Under the pieces are notes generated by a model. The model did not search any database. It worked only from the letters and a program-made list of their open reading frames with translations, and was not told the origin of the DNA. Positions 1-11,340 of a DNA stretch of 64,000 nucleotides are shown here, one piece after another. The stretch's first letter is position 1. The number at the start of each line of letters is the position of its first letter. The position numbers and the translations under genes are program-made. Where the stretch lies: positions 6,202,194 to 6,266,193 of the forward strand of contig NC_079369.1 in assembly GCF_021018895.1 (NCBI RefSeq), written 5' to 3'. The stretch comes from Seriola aureovittata (Eukaryota > Chordata > Actinopteri > Carangiformes > Carangidae).

Positions 1-8
1 CTCTGCAG

Positions 9-92
9 TTGCCTGGAGATGTGAGTTTCTTTGCCAACCAACTGGCTGTTCCCACCGTGGAGTTTGCCTTCGAGCAGACCAAAGCAGAGGAG
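9..92 (+). CDS. naaladl2: NAALADL2 internal exon (upstream of the two seen)
   Basis: This is an 84-nt exon in phase 0 that reads LPGDVSFFANQLAVPTVEF, then AFEQTKAEE, and ends at the splice donor gag|gtacgt (GT at 93-94). The first eight bases, ctctgcag, match a splice acceptor (YYYYNCAG), so I start the exon at 9. The upstream bases also stay open in frame (LQ), so coding could instead continue past the window edge. The motif of a buried beta strand ending in 'P-x-V-x-F-A-F/Y-E' is the segment of M28/transferrin-receptor-like proteins that follows the peptidase-like core. Joined in frame to 31398-31487 it gives a sequence I recognise as the NAALADL2 C-terminal region. NAALADL2 is a type II membrane protein related to glutamate carboxypeptidase II and is regarded as catalytically inactive. 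Family membership is well supported. The exact paralogue rests on memory of the vertebrate sequence. Confidence 0.8.
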
Positions 93-374
93 GTACGTTT
101 AGACCTATTTCCCTTACTCTTTTACTTCCACTGCTCCCATTTTGCTACCGATGACCTTCTGTTTTTAGACAGCCCTCTCATTCCCTTAGTTGTTATGCTA
201 AGGTGTATGACTGGAGAACAGAAGAGCTGTTCTAATACATGCAAGATAGAGTCACACTGTATGTCTGACAGAAGGCTGTGAATGGATTTATTTGGATAAA
301 CTGCTGAGTTTGCCACAGGCGACCACTTGTTTATCTTCAGCTCTTAATTGGAAGTGAAAACTTTCTTGGTATAG

Positions 375-375
<1 letters not shown>

Positions 376-437
<62 letters not shown>

Positions 438-456
438 CACACACACAGACACACAC
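376..456. repeat. (CA)n microsatellite
   Basis: Pure (CA)n runs from 376 to about 434, followed by an interrupted part (ctctcac, cagac) to about 456. Confidence 0.98.
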
Positions 457-1189
457 CTATCAGTAGCCAGTGTGCATCATATATTGAAGAAAAGTGTCAT
501 CTCTTAAAGAAAGAGAAACCTGCAGAGTGTTACTGCAGTAATTTGTCCAGTTTTGACATGTTGGGGATTGGATGTGATAACAACCATCTGCAGCCTATAA
601 GACTAATGGTATTATTTTTGCAAAATGGATTATGTCTTTATACAAGCAACAAATACACATCACACAGCTTACAAATTATGCATGCCCCCATTTACTCCCA
701 TTAAAAATGCAGTATTGATGTTTGTTGTACTGCCTTGGGGTGGAAACACAGAGATTTAGCCGCAGCTAAGTCAGCCCACTCAAATTTGGAACTTCTGGCT
801 AGGATGGCAACTTTGAGCTTAATTAGTGCGAGAGATCTTCATGATGTTTATCCGCCCTCAAGGCATCTTCACAACCTGAAAATAATAGGTGGTGGAGGGT
901 GAAATCCACACCACTGGCTTCATTTAGGAGAGGAGACAAAACCCAAACTGAATTGAAAATAGTGTGATTCATAAATATGCTTTAGTGTATTAGGGGAAAG
1001 TCCTGTGTGCATACATTAGCATTAGCTTAATAGCATTTAGACTGAACGACAGTGGTATAGATCCTTTTATTTCATTACTGAGACTTTAGGAAAGCTGAGA
1101 GAGACAGAGATTAGAGGTAACTTTATCAGTGGTGAACTGTTACTGACTAAATTTACTCAAGCACTGTACTAGTATAATTTTTCTAGGTA
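457..1189. other. Intronic stretch, no feature seen
   Basis: AT-rich intronic sequence. I see no long open frame and no recognisable repeat in it. Confidence 0.5.
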
Positions 1190-1199
1190 CTTGTACAAA

Positions 1200-1590
1200 T
1201 ATATAAATATATATATGTTTTTGGGTTGTCCGTCCCTCCCATTCTCGTGGACACAATATCTCAGTAACGCCTAAAGGGAACTTTTTCAAACATTCACTTG
1301 GACTCAAAGATGAATTTATCAGATTTTGGTGGGCAAATGTCAAAAGTCAAAGGTCTCTGTGACATCACAAAACACATTTACGGCCATAACTCAGGAATTC
1401 ATACACTAATTATGACGCAATTTAACTCAAATGTCTAGAAGGATAAAATCAAGTGATGACATTTTATATCCAAATGGTCAAAGGTCAATTTCAAAACACC
1501 TCTGGCCATTATTCAATGCTGTAACTTAGGAGCGAGAGATTATGACCATATGTCTCTGTTAGCATACAACCATGAAGCGGTAATTCCAGT
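1200..1590. repeat. Dispersed fish repeat, unclassified
   Basis: The sequence has the character of a common fish dispersed repeat. It shows 'gtccgtcc...cattctcgtgg', 'atatctcagtaacgcct', 'cacttggactcaaagatgaa' and 'ggccataactcaggaattc', then paired 'ggtcaaaggtca' blocks. It has no coding capacity. The family assignment is from memory and the class (DNA transposon or other) is unknown. Confidence 0.55.
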
Positions 1591-2590
1591 TTTTCTGTGC
1601 TTTTTATTTTATCATTTGTTGTCAAGCGCAATGTAAATTATGATAGTAGTGCTATAAACATAGAAAGTCATTACTAAGGAACACTTTATCACTGCTCATA
1701 ATGGTTCAGAGGTGTATGTGTGATGAATTAATGATCCACAGTCTTCTACAACCGTTAGTAGGGATGACTCCTCTGGGACTGCTGGAGGACCTGCTATGTG
1801 ATTTCATCAAATCGTGCTTGTTCTTTGCTGCTCTTTTCATGGAGAGATCAGTTAATGAAACATAGTTCTTTCCAAGAACCGATTAAGTTGTCTTGATCTA
1901 TTGATGGCTGACTACGGAAATGGAAATCTGATTTGTGTGTGAGTTTTACGCATCTGGCCCCTGAGCGCAATCAACAAAACTGTTAAACAAATAATGTTTA
2001 AGATTATTTGGGGAGAGAAACATCTCAGTGAGGTGCAGCCACACAGAGTTTGGGCTGTTTACCAGCAACACTGAAAGAAAAAGCTGAGAAGGGCAAAGAG
2101 GGAGAGACAGGAGAGCACGCTGAACTCGTTTAGGTAATTTATCGAGGTCTGTACATATGGCACCAACCACATGATCACCTTTAGAGCAACTTCTGCCTCT
2201 CTGTTCCAGCATTGTTCAGTATTCCAAACAGACCACTATATGTGATCTACTGTGTCTGTAATTATATTCATTCATCCTCATTTGCCCAGTAAACAGAGTT
2301 GTGGTGCTGGTAATGTGTTGGGAAACCACCAGATGTCGTGTAGCAGTGCCACGGTGTTCATGACAGGAGTGTGGTTCGTTGAACATTTGTTTTCTCATAT
2401 AGCATCTGTTTTTCTGAAAGTTTTCTCCTCTGTGCAGTCATCACACCATCCTGTGATTATTCAACCACTGCAATCTTTTTTGTGAAGTTACTTTTGCCGA
2501 GTTTGCACAGTTGGTTTAAGGTGACTGAAGAATCACAAAGATGTTAAATTATATAGTAGAATGGAAGTAGATTTAAGTTAGAAAAGAAGA
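1591..2590. other. Intronic stretch, no feature seen
   Basis: Only short accidental open frames are present on both strands. No repeat is recognised. Confidence 0.45.
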
Positions 2591-2599
2591 ACGGCACGA

Positions 2600-3123
2600 C
2601 TCGAAGTGCACCAGGTGAGCAATATAAGCATCCTATCATCACGATCATTCATTGTGATGTAAAACAATGCAACAGAACAAATCTCCTTCAGTGCATCCTT
2701 CTTCACGAGTAAAATTCCATCCTGTAGGTGCAACGCGTGCGAGTGTATCCGACATCCCCTCTTCTTTGCTGCTCCTCGGTTCAAAGCCACATTCAGGTAC
2801 AGGTGTGGATGGCGTAGCATTAATAGAGCCTGACAGATCTCCATCTTGAAATTGGTATGTACTCTGATTAGACTGGAAGCCATTACTGTTATTCTCTCCA
2901 GACAATTATAGTCCTCCAAAAATGTAAGGACCAGGGCTGCAACATCTGTCCTCCTACCGTCTGTGACGTCCTCAAGCTCCTCTTTGACAGCAGTGCTGTC
3001 TGAAACATAGCAGCGCATAAAAGACAGCTCTGCAAAATGGCTGGTATCAGTAGATCTCTCCGCCACAGCAACAACAAATTGTGCTTCCCTTGCTTCATCT
3101 TTAATTTTTTTTCCCGCTACATC
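2600..3123 (-). mobile_element. hAT-like (DUF4371/ZMYM1-type) transposase relic
   Basis: Read on the minus strand from about 3123 downwards, the frame gives VAGKKIKDEAREAQFVVAVA, ERSTDTSHFAELSFMRCYV, then KEELEDVTDGRRTDVAALVL and TFLEDYN. This follows the pattern of DUF4371 hAT transposases, in which '...EAKFFAVxxDETTDxSHxxQLSxxxRYV...' precedes '...DVTDxR...L..LE.YN'. The frame then shifts to one that contains 'LSGENNSNGF', resembling the downstream 'xMSGxxNGxQ' motif. The family block between them appears deleted. The first acidic residues of the family (DE in DETTD) are replaced by 'ER'. It is a dead fragment with no TIRs seen. The match is by motif recollection only. Confidence 0.55.
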
Positions 3124-4890
3124 AGCAACAGCTATAATTATTATTAAATCATTGTTTTGTTAAGACAAAGGGAAAAGAAGCTCAGAATAATTACTTCTAT
3201 TATTTGACTCCTTCCTCTTAATGTGACCCCTACAATGAGCTCTCTGTGGCAAAAAAGACAACACAGGTAATCAGCCTTTTCAGTATGTCCTTGTTTTGTC
3301 TCACCTTTATATTGTGCATTTCAATGTCTTTGTCTTTTCTAAAGTCTATTTGCAGATTTTGATTTGACTGTTGGACTCAGCTGTTCCTGTTGTAACTACA
3401 TCTCTCGTACCTACTCTGTAAGCCACTGTTGCACTCTTAGAGCTCAGACCAAATCCAAAACAAGCCTCCTGAACCAGACATGCGTGAGTTAATTTTCAAA
3501 AAGAAGAAAGCCTGTCTGACAGTCTGGCCAGAACTAAATATACCCACTGATAATCAGACTCAATCCAAAATGCAATCCGCCTCATCAGAACCCGAACAGA
3601 GAGAGAACACCAACGACGGCAGCATGATATGCAACCAATTAATGAGCAGTCGTGATAGAAAAGATAAAAACAGCAGCTTTACTATTTTGATAGAATTGAA
3701 CAGAATTGTTTGTCCTTTTTATAGTGGACATTTGTAATTTGCATGGGCTGACGGAAAGTTGTTAATAGAGAATTAGGAAGTTTATAGTGTAGTATATATT
3801 TAGTAATTCAGTACTTGTTGGCAATCCAGATGCACGCATCCTACGCCTTGTGATGGCATCATCGGTATGTAATGTTATTTAACTTGCTTACCTGCAATTT
3901 TGGAACATTATTTATAGGATACTGATTAATTTTGTACATTTTGTGAATCTTAATGCAACATGAGGCTCTGTTCACCTAGCTAATGTTAAGATCTATTAAG
4001 TAGCTGAATGTATGTTGGCTAATTTCATCTCATTTATTTACTATTTTTGCTCCTTTCAATTTCACCCTTGCTAAATCAATAAACCTGTGGACAAAATGGA
4101 GACTTAGTGACTGAAAGATGCTAAGCTCACTGTTGAAGGATACGGAGGATGTATATAGAAAACAGTGCAGTAGCAATACGTTATTTTTCCTTCAGCTTAT
4201 AGTTCACACCTGTGGTCTCTCCTCAACCCTGGGTAACCTGACTAGACTAAATAGATTTTGGGTTTTGCATTCCACAAGGACCAGTGAAGACCTGCAGCTC
4301 ACAGCTGTTGAGTTGAAAATGTTGCACCTACTTCAGCTTCAACTGGTTCAGAGTCAGTAGATCTTCTCGTTAGATCTCCCCAGATATAACTTGTTTATTG
4401 CCTGTGATGTAACTAAAGAAAACTTACACAACAGCCAATAATTGACCTTCTTTTATGCTACTACTAATTAACCAGTTAAAAAAATTAAGAATGCAAACAC
4501 CTCTAGCAACTGCAACATTCATGTATTATGTGTGATGACGTAAGAAAACTACAGGGATTGACTGTATGTAGATGAAATTATGCAAATCTTTCACATCAAC
4601 TTCAACTTAGACTAATTTTGACATGCAAATTCAGGCTGTGGACCATTAGCTAATCCTCGTGCCAATGCTGACCTTTGAGGAAACAGAGAGCCCCAGGGTG
4701 CAAAACAAGAGATGCCATCATAGCTCATTAACTGTGTTGTCACCATTCACTTATATTTAACCTCCTCTAAATGCTGCTCCCCAAAAGGTTTATTCTCCTG
4801 AAGAAACTGAGCAATGGTAATTTTTATTGTAACTGACCTGTACTAGCATGTTCCTGGCTATAGCATGTTATAGTTCAACAGCTGCAGTAG
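3124..4890. other. Intronic stretch, no feature seen
   Basis: AT-rich sequence. The open frames at 3480-3737 and 4118-4360 (+) have no recognisable domain and look accidental. Confidence 0.45.
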
Positions 4891-4894
4891 TTGA

Positions 4895-5032
4895 CCAGTT
4901 GGCCGTGCGAGTAGTCAAACATCACCAAGGTTCAGTATCTTGCCCAAGGACATGTGGACTGGAGGAGCCGTGGATCAAACCGGGGATCGAGAGCCAGAGC
5001 CGCCCCGAGGGCCTAGAACCACTTATTATGTG
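4895..5032 (+). repeat. Dispersed repeat fragment (fish LINE/SINE tail type)
   Basis: It contains 'ggttcagtatcttgcccaag', 'gacatgtggactggaggagc' and 'ggggatcgag', the signature of a very common fish repeat ('cagtatcttgcccaaggaca...gaggagccggggatcgaacc'). The copy is degenerate. A related short piece occurs near 57893-57945 ('gagtgacttactgaagggca'). Confidence 0.5.
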
Positions 5033-6640
5033 AAAACACAGAGGACCATTTAGCTGTGCAACTTCCTGATGTGACTGGGCCTTAAAATCTATTTCTCTGA
5101 TAGTAACATGTCAGATTTTGTATTACTTTCATTGTCAAATGACTTTAATCTAGTTCCACCTGTCAGACAATAATTCTGTGTGAAGCACTGCTTGCAGAGA
5201 CGCTTTCCAGCCCACAGTGTGATTAAGCATTACCCCAGTTTTCTGCTGAACAAGTGGCAGTGGAGTGGAAAGTAAGATGCATATTCCACATACATCCCTA
5301 AATATGTCATTTAATGCATATTTGACAGGATGCTTTGAATATGGCAGCTATTTCATCACACCGCTTCTCCAGGAGCACATCAGGACTTAATTTATTATTG
5401 GCTCTTGCAGTGGAAATACCAGTTTATTACACCAATTTATGGTGGCATTCTGTCCATTTCAAATGGTGTTTCTCAGCCGCATGTCTGGGCTGTAAAACAC
5501 AGTAAATGGAGTCTTGTTAAGTGGCAGTAGATACTTGTCAGTGCCTCCAACCGTCCTGGAAGTCTGAAGCTGATGAGGAATGATAGAAAGATATTACATC
5601 TGCAGCCCACTCTCCCCTGCACAGCTGTCAGGCCAAAACCCCCTTTGGTACTTCAAATGGTGATGATACCAGGGAGCAGTCACTCTAGCTAAGGCACTAA
5701 CACACACACCTATGTGCTTGTATGTGTGCATATCTCTATCTGACACATCTTACTTGAAGTAATTCCATCTACATCCTTGAAGATGGGGATGAGTGAAGGT
5801 GAGAAGGAATATGAATGAAGTCTGTGCAGTGGTTGGAGGAAACGGGGTGAGAGTCTATCCCAGCACACATTAGGCAGGAGGTGAAGAGGTCACCAGTTTA
5901 TCACAGGACTAACGTATATAAAGATATCTTTTAGACAAATTTTCACAAGTACAACTTCTGAGTATCTTAGGACTATGGGAGAAGTGCCTAGTAGAAAAAC
6001 CAATGCAGAGACAGGGAAATAATACACTGTACATTACACACAGTAATGCCCCAGCCAAGTGCTGAATACCAAACCAGGACTTGCTCAATGTGACAGCAAC
6101 AGTGGTAACCGATGAACAAGCTGTTGTCTTTAATTTGAGCATCAATGTCATCACTTAACATGGGTTTTTATGTATATTGTGCAGTGTAGCAGCGCATAGC
6201 ATGTTTGTATGCAGTTGGATAAAGACCATCTTGCGATGGGCTCACATCAGCCACGATGCCTGTCAACATGTTGGCATTCTAACCCACGATTACCCAGTAG
6301 TAATTACAACATTATCACTAGAGTACTCAGTAATCATATGTTGGACCACCCCCATTGTCAAACTCAACCTTCAGTTTGATCTCAACAATACACCTGTAGT
6401 TTTTTACTTTACACAGAAAGACATATTTCTGCCAAAGTACTCAAAACCCCCTCTGTGGTAGTTCCCGTTAGGCTGGGTTCAGATAAGTAGTTTTGTCGAA
6501 GAAAAGCGTGTTTGCGTATGCGGCTAACCTCTCTGTCAGCTGCCCACCATATCTGACATACATGAAGTCACTCCATTACTTTGCTGTTTGGTTGTTAACG
6601 CTGTTGATGTGGCTGGTGATGTTGTGGCTGTTGATGTCAG
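5033..6640. other. Intronic stretch, no feature seen
   Basis: No gene or clear repeat is seen. The frames at 5909-6154 (-) and 6177-6461 (+) show no domain. Confidence 0.45.
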
Positions 6641-6642
6641 TC

Positions 6643-7175
6643 ATAGTCAAGTCTAGTCAAGTCAATTTTTATTTAAATAGTGCAGAGACCCAGCAATTAC
6701 CCACCATGAGCGAGCACTTGGCGACAGTAGTAAGGAAAAACATCCTTTTTAAGAGGCAGAAACCTTGAGCAGAACCAGAATCAGAGTGAGCGGCCATCTG
6801 CCTCGACCAGTTGGGTTGAGAGAAAGAGAGAACAAGGGAGAGAGAGAGAGCAGGGGGAAAGGCCATCATGCAATGATAATGATGAATACTAATAATGATG
6901 AGAATAGAAACAGTAACAGCAATAATGATAATAATAATCATGACTACGCTAATACTACTACTACTACTACTACACTACTAATAATAATAATAATGATGAA
7001 AATAGTAGTAATATTGTAATACATTTTTTTAATGTGTTCAGCCGCAGGTGTTGAGCAGAATCATGGGTACAGCGTGTGGTTTGCAGATCCAGACTCTATG
7101 GCTCCGGAGGCAGGAAGACCTGCAGAGAGCAACAGGAGGAGAGGGGAGAAAACAGAACTTAGGTCGTAGCCTGTT
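6643..7175 (+). repeat. Dispersed repeat family A copy (interrupted by a trinucleotide repeat)
   Basis: It starts 'tcaagtctagtcaagtcaat' and 'ttttatttaaatagtgc', then 'cacttggcgacagtagtaag', 'gaaaaacatccttttt' and 'ggccatctgcctcgacc'. It resumes after a simple-sequence block as 'ctccggaggcaggaagacct'. The same family occurs at 18722-18765, at 40838-41075 and possibly at 26965-27095. It is non-coding. It is a common fish repeat whose class I cannot name. Confidence 0.55.
6880..6998. repeat. (AAT)n/(ACT)n-rich simple repeat
   Basis: This is an imperfect trinucleotide-rich block inside repeat family A: aataatgat units, then (act)n near 6950-6975, then (aat)n near 6979-6993. Confidence 0.85.
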
Positions 7176-7800
7176 GCTTGGGGACACACATACTTTTTGA
7201 CATTATCTCTCAGCTAACACGTCCGGCCAAGACAAAAGCAACAGAAGGCCTAGTATCACTTGCGAAGTTCTATCCACTCACATAATATTGTGAGTGTGAC
7301 ACTGGTCGTGCTCCCAGGGGAACATTTAAATATTCATGTTTTAAGTATTTTTATTACCATTTCTATTTATTGGGTGGTCAGCTAATTTCCATGTAAACAG
7401 ACAATAAAGTACAGTTTCACAGTAGCTGACTCAGCAGAGCTGATTTATTAGTGGACGAGCTGTTTGGTCCAGTTAACATTACTGAAGAAGATCACCAGCA
7501 CTTTCTGTATGTCCAGCACTTTCTTTCGCACTTTCTTTCGCTCTCCAAATACCGATAAACTGCTCCCAATGTTTTCATGACACAGCAGCTTGTTTATGAA
7601 AGACATTATTTATCATCATTTCCCTCTGAGTAACAGCCTCTGAATCACCACTTGATTGGAACACAATCTTAGCCATACTTTGACTCAAAAAGGTTGTATT
7701 AAGTTGAAGGTACAGCTGAAGTTTTACCGCTGAGGACAGCATGAATTGATCAAATATCTGTTATTTTCAAGTGTGCGTGCACACGTGGTCTTCAATATAT
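7176..7800. other. Intronic stretch, no feature seen
   Basis: No open frame of note and no recognisable repeat. Confidence 0.4.
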
Positions 7801-7803
7801 AAA

Positions 7804-7850
7804 ATGTACAGCGGGGTCCATGAGTCTGAGACCACTTTCCCATTCACTTG
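7804..7850 (+). mobile_element. Tc1/mariner-like TIR-type end, solitary
   Basis: The string 'tacagcggggtccatgagtc' followed by 'tgagaccact' resembles the terminal repeat of the small hairpin element at 50400-50460 ('cagtggggtccaaaagtctgagac'). Only one end is visible here. How far the element reaches to the right is unclear, perhaps to about 8050. Confidence 0.4.
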
Positions 7851-8059
7851 AATGATCAAAACACAGATTACGCTGGCGTCAACAAATATTAGTCGATTTC
7901 TCAGTACTTTCTGATTCACTTGTACTTCCATGTACATTCTTTCATGAAGAGTTAGAAATTTAAAAATGGCTCACAAATATATAGTTTCATTTTTTAAACA
8001 GGCCTGGTAATTTCCTAAAACTTTACTCAAACAGGAGGAACTATTACGATGCGGATTAA

Positions 8060-9100
8060 TCCTCAGAGCAGTTTCTTACATCACTTGTTTATGGCAGTAG
8101 GATGTTGTATGTAGGATTTAGATTTAAAATACACTGCAGTGCCTGTGTTTGTGGTAATGACGTACAGTGTCACCCACTGCAACAGTGTGGCTCATTGATG
8201 TGATTTTAATAGATTTCTGTAGGCCAGAGGAATAATAGATACAGTGTATGGATAGATGTATACTTATTAAAGGGATCACATCTTTATTGGTGTTTTCATG
8301 GGATTTATCAACAGTGTGAAAAATGTAAAGTATTGCCAATTCTATCCTTTGATATAAAACTGGGGTATGGCTACAGTACCTCTGATCCAGTTTTGATGCA
8401 ACATGCTTGATTATGCTTGCTGCGGATTGGTCAAAAGGGCCCATGCATAATTAATGAATAAATAACACATTTCCTGTTGCATCATTTCTCTTGAATTTAT
8501 CAGGATCCACCATTTTGACCACTAAAATATGAAGAAAATACCGCATTACTATAAATAATGTGCTACCGTAAACTGCACTGAAATTACCCGAACAAAACAC
8601 CCTTATCAAACATCTCTCCAGCCTGGCTGAGGCTGGTGGCTTGTTTGATGGTTAGACGTATCACACAGATGTCAAATTATTCCTACTTGAAACATCACTG
8701 TTGGAGATGTAGCTGTCACTTCTCCCACCTGCCAGCCTGATGCACGTCAAAACCCCCACTGAACAAAGTTTTACACTGAATCAGTCTCATCTCAGAGCAT
8801 GTGTGACTGACTGTGGCAAAAAAAAAGAGCCGTTGCCAGATGTTTCATCATTCCTACTATACTCTGTGAACAACCTGTTTTAAGCTTAAACTCACAACGT
8901 ACAGTAAGTTATTAGCTCAGCTGAAGGCCAGATTGGTGAATCCAATATGGCTTTGATCTACAAAATGCATATGATAAAAAGTGGTAAAAGCTGAGAAAAG
9001 TTGATGATGTATATAATTTTCTATCTTTTTATAAGGTTTCTCCTCCTAAATCTTCTCACCTGATTCACTTGTCCATATTGCATCTAAGTGCACTTATTAT
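8060..9100. other. Intronic stretch, no feature seen
   Basis: The frame at 8124-8444 (-, 106 codons) has no recognisable domain. Otherwise this is AT-rich intronic sequence. Confidence 0.4.
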
Positions 9101-9106
9101 CTTCTT

Positions 9107-9345
9107 AAAATATAAAGCTGTAGGCTAAGTAAAACTGATAAATTATGAAATCAAGATATGCGTTTACTTAACTTACTGCAATAATTGTAAGTAAATAAAC
9201 AAAATGACCAATTTTTATGCATGTTTTATTGTTACAGCAGTAAAAGTATTGAAAACTAAACAGTTATTAACATAACAGTCACTTGCAGTTGTGTTACTTG
9301 AGCAGACTGCAGCAGTAAGCTCCTCCAAGGTCTGCAGACAGACAT
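9107..9345 (+). repeat. Dispersed repeat family B, copy 1
   Basis: The block 'aaagctgtaggctaagtaaa' plus 'actgataaattatgaa' and 'acttaacttactgcaataat', then 'gcagactgcagcagtaagct', is clearly similar to 46774-46918. That copy has the same blocks in the same order with less sequence between them. The two copies therefore belong to one repeat family, otherwise unclassified. Confidence 0.6.
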
Positions 9346-9930
9346 ATAACTCTACCACTTTTTCTTTTAAGTAAGCCCAGATCAAAGCCTCAGACAAGGT
9401 CTTCCTTGATAAAGAAAAAAGTAGAGTGCATACAACAGCATCACTTCAAGAGACTTTGACTGACCACTTCATGTGAGATGAACCTGGTGTGACCGGCAAG
9501 GGTGACTGAGTTGGACCCAGTGCTGCCGAGCTTCTCCGCTGATTACAGCGCTGCACTGATTACTGTCGCACAGTATAAGTAATTTTAACCTACTCGGCAA
9601 GGCTACTGAAAAGTAATGGCCATGCTTTTAGCTGTCTTGGTCTGTCACATGACCATTGCCTCACACGGCCTTTGGCCCGTCAAGAGGATTATTCATGGCT
9701 TCCCTCGATTTGCGACGCAGAGTGTTTGTTGACAGGTCTTCCGGCTCTGCCTTCCCAATTAACATATAGAGATCCCATCACGGTAGAAGCAGAACTGATG
9801 CAGCAAAAACTCTTTTTTTAATAGCAGGTGTGAATGCAAAATATCCCATGACCTGATGTCAATATCTAAATAACATATTCACATATACTATAGATCGCAT
9901 GAATCAACAGGCTCCTATTTATACCTAGCA

Positions 9931-9961
<31 letters not shown>

Positions 9962-10735
9962 TTTTAAATCTGATATAATTATATCACTGTTGCTTTGTCA
10001 CCCACCATCATGAAAAGAAATCCTATCATCTCCATTTCAACATCATTTAGGTTTTTCCCAATGCCTCTCTTTCTCCTTCATTGCTTATTCCCTCTTCTTT
10101 CACAATCCCGTATTCTGTTTTTTGCTTTTGTTCTTTTGTTCTTTCTCCTGGCATCCAGTCCTCTTTCTCTTAATCCTCAATGACTCACTCATTTTCTCTC
10201 ATCTCATCTGGGTTTCATTTATTCTCTTTTAACCAGAAGAATCAACATTCTGGTAAACTTTGACCGTAAACTGTCACAACCACACATTTAAATAAACATC
10301 AAGTGGATCTTAAAAGAACCATCCATTTATTTAGATTTTCCCTTAAGACACAGTATCCTCCTGCACCTTCCAAGGCTGTGATATATGTTATGAATTCCAT
10401 ATAATAAAGATTAATGTCAGCTCAATAAGGCAAGTAAATCCTATTCTGCAAATAAAAAAGTAGGCACACTGATTTAATGGTTTACCCTCCACTGCATCCC
10501 TTAGTTATTAATCTTCATCACTCCTCTCTCATTGTTGTCCTCTGTATCTTCCCCTCTTTGTGTGTCATCCACACCACTTTAATCGGAAATGAAAGGTTCT
10601 CTCCATCGCTCTCTCTGTCTTTTTCGTCCCTCAGCAGCAACCAACTCTCTCAAACACACATACACACGCTCTTGTACACACCCTCAACAGATGTTCAGTC
10701 CAATCAACTGGATTAGAGGGGTTTAGTATCGGTAT
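9346..10735. other. Intronic stretch; pyrimidine-rich part
   Basis: It contains a (TA)n run at 9937-9960. From about 10040 to 10215 it is strongly pyrimidine-rich on the + strand, which produces the spurious frame 9995-10183. No gene is seen. Confidence 0.5.
9937..9960. repeat. (TA)n microsatellite
   Basis: Twelve TA units, followed by ttttta. Confidence 0.95.
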
Positions 10736-10736
10736 C

Positions 10737-11340
10737 AATTGCCTTCTCAGGAACAGACGGTGCCAAAATTTGTCCCAAGCCAAATTCCCAGATCCTCTGG
10801 AATCTAGAGCGCAGTTGTGTGCTCTCTGTGCCCCGGTCACTCCTGGCATTAACATGCATCTCTGGTGATCCGATCACAAGTTCACAGCTCTAAGTTCACC
10901 AGTGCACACCTGGAATTAGAATGTGTCACCACGTTCGTCTCGATTGACCACTTTTTGGTCATATTATTTTCTTAAGACTGTTTTATGACTATAGACATCT
11001 TTTTTCTTTTTTGTGAAGATATTCCGCATCCAAATGTCTTGGATGCAGTTGCATTTGAAAGTTTCTCTTCAGTCTGGAAAAGAAGAATATCCCACATACT
11101 GCTTTTTCCGTAGCATCACGATTGATTGATCATCCGAATGCCTCAGTCAGACCTTCTTTACAACTGCTGTTAACATGTGATCTGTATGCTGATGTCATAT
11201 GTGGACTGGGAAAAGCAAAATTGTAAATTCAGTCAGAATATATTGCAGTCGAAATGGGATTTGATTGGCCCGACTGTAGGCAGGCTTGCATTGTGATTGG
11301 ATCTCGACCTTGTACAAATGCATTGTCTATAGTTAGACTC
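10737..11340. repeat. Probable non-autonomous DNA transposon relic
   Basis: The blocks 'cattaacatgcatctctggt', 'gatccgatcacaagttcaca', 'gctctaagttcaccagtgca' and 'gaccactttttggtc' resemble a fish MITE-type repeat that I recall only loosely. No terminal repeats could be defined and there is no coding capacity. Confidence 0.35.

Noticed and set aside
2252..2485. 77-codon + strand frame overlapping a 60-codon minus-strand frame
   Set aside because: Mutually overlapping accidental frames without recognisable protein character.
9995..10183. Short hydrophobic + strand frame
   Set aside because: It arises from a pyrimidine-rich stretch and no start context or conservation can be argued.
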